Source: Clostridiales bacterium (lineage in GTDB: Bacteria > Bacillota_A > Clostridia > Christensenellales > Borkfalkiaceae). From it: a stretch of 6,783 nt of DNA. The notes below the pieces were generated by a model. That model did not search any database and was not told the DNA's origin. It saw only the letters and a program-made list of their open reading frames with translations. Position numbers and translations under genes: made by a program. The stretch's first letter is position 1. Every line of letters starts with the position of its first letter. Shown one piece after another: positions 1-5,363 of the stretch. The stretch is taken from the NCBI GenBank assembly GCA_015055785.1, contig SVHQ01000095.1, positions 1 through 6,783 on the forward strand, in the 5' to 3' direction.

Positions 1-1
1 T

Positions 2-58
2 ATGCGTAAGTTAAACGGGTTGGATTCGGGATTATGTAAACCAAATCTCGTAAGTTGA
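2..58 (+). CDS. possible 3' end of an upstream gene (partial)
   Basis: Only this frame stays open from the left edge to a stop (TGA at 56-58); the other two + frames have stops within the first 12 bases. It would give about 18 residues ending in CKPNLVS. In Firmicutes addA usually follows addB directly, so this could be the last codons of addB, but the peptide is too short to recognise and lacks the iron-sulphur cysteine pattern expected a little earlier in AddB. The ATG at position 2 is not supported as a start because no ribosome binding site can be seen. It could equally be non-coding. Confidence 0.25.
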   Translation: MRKLNGLDSGLCKPNLVS

Positions 59-80
59 TTAGAAAATCATGTGAGAAAAT

Positions 81-86
81 AGGAGG
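81..86 (+). promoter_or_regulatory. ribosome binding site deciding the addA start
   Basis: A perfect AGGAGG lies 7 nt before the ATG at 94. It makes the truncated reading frame look properly translated, and it argues that the first two codons (Met-Ser) may be the original start, with the missing Walker A segment lost just downstream of them. Confidence 0.75.
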
Positions 87-93
87 ATTCATC

Positions 94-3000
94 ATGAGTG
101 CAACAATGATAGAAAAAATCATTCGCTTAATACAAGACGGCAACAGCGTGGACGAGATTTTAGCGGTGACCTTCACAAAAAAAGCCGCTGCGCAAATGAA
201 GGAAAAGCTTTGTAAAGTATTGATTGAAAGCATCAATGCCGAAGATTGCACGGCGGAAAAGCGTGCAATGCTGAAAAAACAGCTTTCAGAAGTCCCGAAT
301 GCGGATATTTCGACGATACATTCTTTCTGTTCCAAACTCATTCGCAGTCATTTCTTCACGGCAGGAGTCGATAACGCATTCCGAGTAATTGGTGGGGACG
401 ATGCAGAGGGTACGGCGTTAAAAAATGAAGCTTTGAATGATTTATTGGAAGAGGGTTACGAATCGAAGGACGAACAATTCGCACATCTTTTGTCGGTGTA
501 TTGGCGTAAAAAGAGCGATAATGCACTGCGGAAAATCTTCTTGACGGTGTATGAAAATTTGCGTATTCGTGCAGATTATCGCGAATATTTAACGCGCTGT
601 GGCGAATATACAAAAGAGATTTTTGAACAAATTTCCGCTGAACTTTTGCACATTTTAAAGGAAAAATGCCGTTATTATCGCGATTTGGTGGAAGAGGAAT
701 TATACTTTTTTGCCGACGAGGGAGCGAAAGCACAAACGGCGCTTGCAACAGAGCTTTGTGATGGTTTGGATGATATTTTATCTGCTACTAATTATTTTGA
801 TGCTTGTTCGTTGGAAAAACCCAAATACACAGTCAATCGAAAGAATAAAAACGACAGCGACGAGCATAAATACCATATTGACCGTTTGGCGTTTTTAAAA
901 AGTAAGATTGTAAAAATCTACGATGACGAGCTTTCTAAAACTCTCCCCAAGGAAAAGGAATATGAAAATTTTCTTCGTTCTGGAGAAACGGCGCGTGCTC
1001 TTGCTACCTATTTACTTCGATTTGATGAAAAATACGAGCAATTGAAACGAGAACGCAGCGTGCTTGATTATAACGATTTGGAGCACAAAGCTTTGGCTTT
1101 ATTAAAGGACGAAAACGTTGTTCAAGAGATGCGAGAGAAGTATCATTACGTCTTTGTGGACGAATATCAAGACGTTAATCCAGTGCAGGAAGAAATTATA
1201 ACGCGTCTTAGCGGTGATTATTTATTCCTTGTGGGTGACGTTAAACAGTCCATTTACGGTTTTCGCGGCAGTAAATCGAAATTCTTTGTGGAAAAGCAAG
1301 CGGAATTTGCAGGCGGTGCAGGGAAAAATTTAGCTTTGACACGTAATTTCCGTAGTGCAGACGCGGTGCTTGATGCGGTGAATGCCCAGTTCTCTTTGGC
1401 GATGACGCTACAAAATTCCAGCGTGGATTATAAAGCCGATTCTTACATGGAGAAGGGGGGCAGGTACGCGTTGAATAGCGGAAAAGTGCAAATTCACTTC
1501 CTTGGGAAAGAGGAGAAAAAAGCTCCTCAAATGCGTGGCGTGTATTCGGTGAAAGAAAAGACTGGCAAAAAGGAACACGTGGAAAGCCTCGCCGCAAAAA
1601 CCATTCATCATATCATTGAGCAAGAACGCAAATCGACCATTTACGACGCCGATTTGGGGGAATATCGACAAGTGCAATATTCGGATATTGCCGTGTTATC
1701 TCGAAAAAAACAAGGTCAAATTGCAGCGACGGTGGCGGCGTTAGCGGCAGAGGGCGTACCTGTTACAGCGGCAGCGGCGGTGAATATTTGTGAATACGCT
1801 GAGGTAAAAACGCTGATAGACATTCTTTCCTTTATCGATAATTCTGAACAAGACGTGCCTCTTTGCAGTGCTTTGCTCTCCTCGATGGGAAAATTGACTG
1901 CGGAGGAGTTGGCTGCGATTCGCTTGACCTATCCAAAAGAGGATTTCTTCCGTCAAGCGTGCAAAAAATATGCCGAAGAACAAGACGATTCTATCGCGGA
2001 AAAATTAAAAACTTTTTATGCGTATTATCAAGAACTACGCAGACTTTCCTGCGTTTTGGATGCAGGGGAATTGCTTACGAAAATTTTATCGGACACTCGC
2101 ATGGAAGCAGGACTTTTGTCGCAAGAAAACGGTGTGGCGTGTTTAAAACGAATCCATCGTTTTATTGAGGAAACCGCCTCGCCCGAGTCTCTTTGCGTGC
2201 ACATGTTTTTAGACCGACTTCGCGATCTTGATTATACGATCGAGTTCAGCGAAAACGGCGGTGAGGATTCGGTGAAAGTTTTGACAATGCACTCCTCAAA
2301 GGGTTTGGAATATCCCGTTGTGATTGTGGATAATCTGAGTGCTTTGTTCCGCGGTGTCGATCACGATGAAGTTTTGGTGGAAGAAAAATACGGACTCGCA
2401 CCTCGAGCGTTTCATCAGGAGAAAATGACGAAATCTTCTACGGTTTTGCGTCGTTTATATGAAATGAAAGAAACGGAGAGCGGTGTTGCTGACGAATTGA
2501 ATTTGTATTACGTGGCATTGACGCGTGCAAAGCATACGTTGCATTTGCTCTTTGAAGAACGCAACGTAATGCCGAATACGAAATATGCAAAGTCGTATGC
2601 TGATTTCACAGATTTTGACGTTTGGGAACAGTATATAGTCCAAGATGATATTTTCGATTTACCCAAACAAGAACGAACGGCACTTGTGTTCCGTCCGAAT
2701 GAAAGGTTGGTGCGTGATATTATGGATGCTTTCCTTTGGAAATATCCGCATACAGGATATGAAAATTTGCCCGTTAAAAGTTCTGCAACCGATTTGATAA
2801 CGCCTGCATCTGCGGCGCAAATTACGCAAGAGCCCCTTGAAACTATCGGAAAACAAAAAGACTACGAGGGCGGTTTATTTGATGTGGACGAGGAGAACCT
2901 TTCAAAGGCGGACGCAAGAGATTTGGGAATCGCGTATCACGCTTTTTTAGAGCATTTTGATTTCAATTTATTATTTGACGAGCAGGGTGAACGGTTGACA

Positions 3001-3489
3001 GAAACGGCTTTGCGTGAAGTGTTGGATGCTAAGTTGGTGGCGATGAAAAAAGAAAAAATCCAAGGCATGGAGTGGCTGTCCTTGGAGAAGTTGATGGAGA
3101 TTTTATCAAACCGAATATTTTATAGCTTGCGCGGTATGCGTTTGTATAAAGAACGGCAATTTTTAGTTTCGTTGCCCGTTAAGGATACCTATGCTTATAA
3201 AGAGGGGATAGAGGAAAGTTTGCGTGCGCGTGAAGAGGGTGAGGAGATGATATTCCAAGGCGCGATAGACCTTTTTGCCGAGGGCTATGACGCGGATGGT
3301 GAGCCGATGATATATATTATCGATTATAAGTATTCCCGTCGTGGCGCAAAATCCATTTTAGAACACTATCAAAAACAATTAAATCTTTATCGTCTTGCCG
3401 TTTCCAAGATAACCAAAGTGCCGACAGAGAAAATTAAGTGTACGATTGTCAATATTTATCACGGATTTCAAGTCGAGGTAAATGAATAG
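94..3489 (+). CDS. addA: AddA helicase-nuclease subunit, lacking the N-terminal Walker A region
   Basis: AddA is the UvrD/Rep-like (superfamily 1A) helicase and RecB-type nuclease subunit of AddAB. With AddB it resects double-strand breaks in the cytoplasm so that RecA can be loaded. The ATG at 94 is chosen because AGGAGG lies at 81-86, 7 nt upstream; a TTG at 55 would only add 13 unrelated residues. In the 1131-residue product I see motif Ia (VTFTKKAA, 25-32), motif Ib (TIHSFC), Walker B DEYQD (356-360), motif III GDVKQSIYGFR (381-391), motif IV TRNFRS (416-421), motif V TMHSSKGLEYP (731-741) and motif VI YVALTRAK (ending at 813). The nuclease domain is complete: H949, D1059 in GAID, D1077 and K1079 in IDYK, and QLNLY (1095-1099). 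The protein starts directly at the helix after Walker A (MIEKIIRLIQDG), so about 35 residues with the Q motif and GxGKT are absent. As written, ATP hydrolysis should fail. It is either a real 5' deletion or a sequence/assembly error. The family call is firm; functionality is doubtful. Confidence 0.93.
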   Translation: MSATMIEKIIRLIQDGNSVDEILAVTFTKKAAAQMKEKLCKVLIESINAEDCTAEKRAMLKKQLSEVPNADISTIHSFCSKLIRSHFFTAGVDNAFRVIGGDDAEGTALKNEALNDLLEEGYESKDEQFAHLLSVYWRKKSDNALRKIFLTVYENLRIRADYREYLTRCGEYTKEIFEQISAELLHILKEKCRYYRDLVEEELYFFADEGAKAQTALATELCDGLDDILSATNYFDACSLEKPKYTVNRKNKNDSDEHKYHIDRLAFLKSKIVKIYDDELSKTLPKEKEYENFLRSGETARALATYLLRFDEKYEQLKRERSVLDYNDLEHKALALLKDENVVQEMREKYHYVFVDEYQDVNPVQEEIITRLSGDYLFLVGDVKQSIYGFRGSKSKFFVEKQAEFAGGAGKNLALTRNFRSADAVLDAVNAQFSLAMTLQNSSVDYKADSYMEKGGRYALNSGKVQIHFLGKEEKKAPQMRGVYSVKEKTGKKEHVESLAAKTIHHIIEQERKSTIYDADLGEYRQVQYSDIAVLSRKKQGQIAATVAALAAEGVPVTAAAAVNICEYAEVKTLIDILSFIDNSEQDVPLCSALLSSMGKLTAEELAAIRLTYPKEDFFRQACKKYAEEQDDSIAEKLKTFYAYYQELRRLSCVLDAGELLTKILSDTRMEAGLLSQENGVACLKRIHRFIEETASPESLCVHMFLDRLRDLDYTIEFSENGGEDSVKVLTMHSSKGLEYPVVIVDNLSALFRGVDHDEVLVEEKYGLAPRAFHQEKMTKSSTVLRRLYEMKETESGVADELNLYYVALTRAKHTLHLLFEERNVMPNTKYAKSYADFTDFDVWEQYIVQDDIFDLPKQERTALVFRPNERLVRDIMDAFLWKYPHTGYENLPVKSSATDLITPASAAQITQEPLETIGKQKDYEGGLFDVDEENLSKADARDLGIAYHAFLEHFDFNLLFDEQGERLTETALREVLDAKLVAMKKEKIQGMEWLSLEKLMEILSNRIFYSLRGMRLYKERQFLVSLPVKDTYAYKEGIEESLRAREEGEEMIFQGAIDLFAEGYDADGEPMIYIIDYKYSRRGAKSILEHYQKQLNLYRLAVSKITKVPTEKIKCTIVNIYHGFQVEVNE
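1455..1474 (+). repeat. 20-bp interspersed repeat, copy 1 (inside addA)
   Basis: Six G followed by CAGGTACGCGTTGA is found here and again, identically and in the same orientation, at 4391-4410. Here it encodes residues 455-460 of AddA (GGRYAL) between helicase motifs IV and V. It is more GC-rich than its surroundings. An AGCGGAAA string follows both copies, shifted by one base. Confidence 0.8.
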
Positions 3490-3540
3490 GTGGTGTTTTG
3501 ATAAAAAACGTCAAAAATAGACGAAAAAGAATAAAAAACG

Positions 3541-3587
3541 AGCCTTCCTTTTGGACATATTTTATACGTTTAAAAGGAGGCTTTTTT
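3541..3587 (+). terminator. terminator-like hairpin after addA, overlapping the next gene's ribosome binding site
   Basis: The 5' arm AGCCTTCCTTTT (3541-3552) pairs with AAAAGGAGGCT (3572-3582) to give 11 base pairs with one bulged T and a loop of about 19 nt, followed by six T (3582-3587). It lies 51 nt after the addA stop. The 3' arm contains the AGGAGG (3575-3580) used by the gene starting at 3588, so the structure could both end addA transcripts and hide the ribosome binding site in read-through mRNA. The long loop makes it weaker than a standard terminator. Confidence 0.6.
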
Positions 3588-4238
3588 ATGTGGGTATTTG
3601 ATGCATTTTTTGAGATGGTTGCTGAAAATGGTTTGATTATGCTAATTTCGTTGTTGCTTTTAATCGCCGCGGCAACCATTTGTTTTTTCTGTCGAGACAG
3701 AGGCTTTTTCGTGGCGTTTGCCGTGATGATTGTAGGCGGCTGCGTCTTTGTGCTGTTGGGGACGGAAAGGGCTGTTTTGTCGACGGTTTCCTGTTTGGTT
3801 GGATTGTGCTTTATGGCGGCATTTGTCTATGTTTTATTGACGTGCGCGCTTATCATTCGCGCGGTAGTTTTACGCCGTAAAAAGCGTCGTGCTGAGATTT
3901 TGAGAAAGGTGCAATACACCCTTCCTGAAAAGGATAATTCCTATATCCGTTCCAGATTAAATACGGCTTTGAACGCGGCCAATGTGCCTACGCATAAGGA
4001 AATGCCGTTGCCCAAAGACGAGGGAGTAAAGGAAGATTTTCAAGCCGATTATGCCAGAAAATTATTGGCGAAATTACAAGAAGCACCCTTAACCAAAGCA
4101 GAACGCTTGGAAATGCAGGAAGTTTCGAGATTGTTTTCGGCATATTTAAAGAAAAGCCGCTGGACGGTGGAGGACGTGCGTCTTATTAATGATATGTTTT
4201 CCTATTTATTAAAAATTTCTGCAAAATACGCAATATAA
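3588..4238 (+). CDS. small membrane protein of unknown function, three predicted membrane segments
   Basis: I do not recognise this 216-residue family. The ATG at 3588 is chosen because AAAGGAGG (3573-3580) lies 7 nt upstream. A TTG at 3498 in the same frame also has a weak AGGTGG before it, but its 30 extra residues would only be a translation of the hairpin at 3541-3587. Hydrophobic stretches at about 16-35, 40-58 and 65-90 look like three membrane helices. A basic cluster RRKKRR at 96-101 follows, which by the positive-inside rule places the C-terminal half in the cytoplasm. That half is charged and helical-looking, beginning with a YTLPEKDNSYIRSRL segment and ending in a region rich in L, K and E. 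There is no catalytic motif. The gene follows addA in the same direction and converges with the gene ending at 4260. Its job cannot be inferred from this context. Confidence 0.8.
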   Translation: MWVFDAFFEMVAENGLIMLISLLLLIAAATICFFCRDRGFFVAFAVMIVGGCVFVLLGTERAVLSTVSCLVGLCFMAAFVYVLLTCALIIRAVVLRRKKRRAEILRKVQYTLPEKDNSYIRSRLNTALNAANVPTHKEMPLPKDEGVKEDFQADYARKLLAKLQEAPLTKAERLEMQEVSRLFSAYLKKSRWTVEDVRLINDMFSYLLKISAKYAI

Positions 4239-4259
4239 TTTAAAATCACAAAAAATTTG

Positions 4260-4859
4260 TCAGACTATGCTTTCAAAAGAAAATGGCGGTAAAGATAACG
4301 TGAGCTTTAACATATTTCCGCTTTGGATCGCACTGCGCAAAACCGACCGTGTCACCACCCTTTCGTTTTTCTTCAAAAAATCAAAAACGAGGGGGGCAGG
4401 TACGCGTTGACCGAGCGGAAAGGGTTGTTCCTTTCTCAAAATAATGACGTCGGAACAAGCCGCCAAACCCAGCGCGGAATAGGTATTTTTTCTATCGGTA
4501 AGTAGGCGCAAAGCGAAAAAATCTTTCATTTCCATATCAACAACTTTGCCAAGGTAGATGCCCTCATCGGAATATATGGGTTTGCCAATGCAAATTTTTG
4601 CACAATTTTTTGGAAAAACAGCACGTAGGTGCGAAAGGGAAATTTCGTCCTCGGAAATCCTTTCTACGGAATTGATGCCGACTGCAAAATCGGCATTTTC
4701 GCCTACTTGTTCGGTGGGGGTATTAGAGGTGAGATTTCGAGAGGAGCACAGCAGATATTTCACGGCTCGTGATTTTAATGAAATGCCGACGCCGACGCAG
4801 GTACCTTTTACGGCTTTCCCCACGCGGACTTTTTTTTCTGTAAGTTGACTTAATTGCAT
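4260..4859 (-). CDS. PRC-barrel-like protein of unknown function
   Basis: The product has 199 residues. The start is ATG at 4859 (reading leftwards), preceded by AAGGAGA at 4866-4872 with 6 nt spacing; the stop is TGA at 4260-4262. Residues 1-80 and 86-145 look like two copies of a small beta-rich fold. The second has the PRC-barrel signature of a glycine turn and matching strands (GKPIYSDEGIYLGKVVDMEM, 92-111), and the first has a similar layout around VRVGKAVKG. PRC-barrel domains occur in RNA-processing and photosynthetic proteins and in many uncharacterised Firmicutes proteins. The tail (146-199) contains FPLGQRVPAPL and TRSVLRSAI and ends with TLSLPPF; it looks conserved and unlike a PRC barrel. 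There is no signal peptide or membrane segment, so it is probably cytoplasmic. The gene is convergent with the membrane-protein gene (21 bp apart) and divergent from the tRNA. The fold assignment is tentative and no function is assigned. Confidence 0.75.
   Translation of the reverse strand: MQLSQLTEKKVRVGKAVKGTCVGVGISLKSRAVKYLLCSSRNLTSNTPTEQVGENADFAVGINSVERISEDEISLSHLRAVFPKNCAKICIGKPIYSDEGIYLGKVVDMEMKDFFALRLLTDRKNTYSALGLAACSDVIILRKEQPFPLGQRVPAPLVFDFLKKNERVVTRSVLRSAIQSGNMLKLTLSLPPFSFESIV
4391..4410 (+). repeat. 20-bp interspersed repeat, copy 2 (inside the PRC-like gene)
   Basis: This is identical to 1455-1474. The gene here is on the - strand, so the repeat encodes part of the GQRVPAPL segment (residues about 150-157) in the tail of the PRC-like protein. 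On the + strand one frame reads TRGAGTR and then a stop. The two copies therefore sit in opposite coding orientations in unrelated proteins. Confidence 0.8.
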
Positions 4860-4868
4860 AAAACATCT

Positions 4869-4920
4869 CCTTTTTCGTTTTTAGGATTTTATGATAATAT
4901 ATTTTTGATAACGAAAAAGG
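4869..4920. repeat. 11-bp perfect inverted repeat upstream of the PRC-like gene
   Basis: CCTTTTTCGTT (4869-4879) and AACGAAAAAGG (4910-4920) are exact reverse complements separated by 30 AT-rich bases. The gene-proximal arm contains most of the ribosome binding site of the - strand gene starting at 4859. The repeat could be an operator flanking the promoter or, if both arms are transcribed, a hairpin hiding the ribosome binding site. I found no -35/-10 pair here good enough to choose between these. Confidence 0.55.
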
Positions 4921-4980
4921 GGGGATGAGAATTTTTTTTGTCGAAAAAGGAAAAAAGTTTTGAAAAGGGCGTGAAAACGC

Positions 4981-5009
4981 TTGCCAAAAGAATAAAAGTT
5001 TGATAAAAT
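4981..5009 (+). promoter_or_regulatory. promoter of the tRNA-Gln gene
   Basis: TTGCCA (4981-4986) and TAAAAT (5004-5009) are separated by exactly 17 bp, and TGA sits just before the -10 as an extended -10 element. Transcription would start near 5016, leaving a 5' leader of about 28 nt for RNase P to remove before the tRNA. Immediately upstream is a small GCGT-GAAA-ACGC hairpin (4969-4980). Confidence 0.65.
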
Positions 5010-5043
5010 AACGCAAGTAAAAGGAACGCAGGTTCTTACATAT

Positions 5044-5118
5044 TGGGGCGTCGCCAAGCGGTAAGGCAACGGACTCTGACTCCGTCATTCGGGTGTTCGA
5101 ATCACTTCGCCCCAGCCA
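5044..5118 (+). tRNA. tRNA-Gln, anticodon CTG, CCA encoded
   Basis: The full cloverleaf is visible. The acceptor stem is TGGGGCG (5044-5050) with CGCCCCA (5108-5114), all seven pairs intact. The D arm is GCC/GGC around AAGCGGTAA. The anticodon stem is ACGGA/TCCGT (5069-5073, 5081-5085) with loop CTCTGAC, giving anticodon CTG (5076-5078) that reads CAG. The T loop is TTCGAAT (5096-5102), with discriminator G at 5115 and CCA at 5116-5118. The weak T-A first acceptor pair is typical of bacterial tRNA-Gln. The T stem GGGTG/CACTT has two G-T wobbles in its outer two pairs. The TTG-anticodon tRNA-Gln can usually also read CAG, so this isoacceptor is likely not essential. It has its own promoter and terminator, and an integrase gene lies just beyond it. 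Confidence 0.95.
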
Positions 5119-5121
5119 ATT

Positions 5122-5156
5122 ATGCAGTACACCAAAGCGGTGTGCTGTATTTTTTT
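5122..5156 (+). terminator. intrinsic terminator of the tRNA-Gln gene
   Basis: ATGCAGTACACC (5122-5133) pairs with GGTGTGCTGTAT (5139-5150) over 12 pairs, two of them wobbles, around the 5-nt loop AAAGC, and is followed by a run of T to 5156. It begins 4 nt after the encoded CCA end, so the tRNA is transcribed alone. Confidence 0.85.
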
Positions 5157-5363
5157 GCTTTGTTGAAATGGCTGGAGCCCTTTATTTTAAAAGGATTCAC
5201 TTGATGAAGTGTAAGGAAAAAGATTTTTTTCTTAAATTTTTTCGAATCCTAAAATTTGACGGTTTTTTGTGAAAAATGAGTAAAAAAAGTCCATTTTTAC
5301 CCCCAATTGGGGAAAATTGGGGAAACTTTTCAGCCGAATTTTCATGCGAAAATCCACGGAAAA
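5157..5363. other. repeat-rich non-coding segment between tRNA and integrase; candidate attachment-site arm region
   Basis: No convincing gene is seen here. The segment is very AT-rich and holds several short symmetrical sequences: CACTT-GATG-AAGTG (5198-5211); AGGATTC (5192-5198) facing GAATCCT (5244-5250); GTAAAAA/TTTTTAC (5280-5300); the palindrome CCCCAATTGGGG (5301-5312); a tandem decamer (5305-5324); and ATTTTC-ATGC-GAAAAT (5338-5353). It lies between a tRNA 3' end and the 3' end of an integrase gene, where the recombinase and accessory-protein binding sites of an integrative element are expected. Binding is inferred only from position and symmetry. Confidence 0.4.
5305..5324. repeat. 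tandem 10-bp direct repeat AATTGGGGAA x2
   Basis: Two perfect head-to-tail copies (5305-5314 and 5315-5324); the first is also the right half of the palindrome CCCCAATTGGGG (5301-5312). One helical turn per copy would place both on the same face of the DNA, which suits cooperative protein binding. It could be an arm-type integrase or excisionase site. Confidence 0.55.

Noticed and set aside
356..748. long - strand frames inside addA (for example 356-748 and 1241-1597)
   Set aside because: They lie opposite conserved AddA coding sequence, lack ribosome binding sites and show no domain features.
3498..3587. TTG start giving a 246-residue form of the membrane protein with a basic N-terminus
   Set aside because: The extra 30 residues are just a translation of the spacer and the hairpin at 3541-3587, while the ATG at 3588 has a near-perfect, well-spaced ribosome binding site.
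4239..4262. possible bidirectional terminator between the convergent genes (ACAAA-AAA-TTTGT)
   Set aside because: The stem is at most five A-T/G-C pairs with a 3-nt loop, which is too weak to call.
4558..4848. 96-codon open frame on the + strand opposite the PRC-like gene
   Set aside because: It is antisense to a better-supported gene, has no ribosome binding site, and its composition looks like a shadow of the opposite strand.
5212..5240. second terminator after the tRNA (AAGGAAAAA facing a T-rich run ending in CTT, then T6)
   Set aside because: The stem is almost entirely A-T in low-complexity sequence, and a much stronger terminator lies at 5122-5156.
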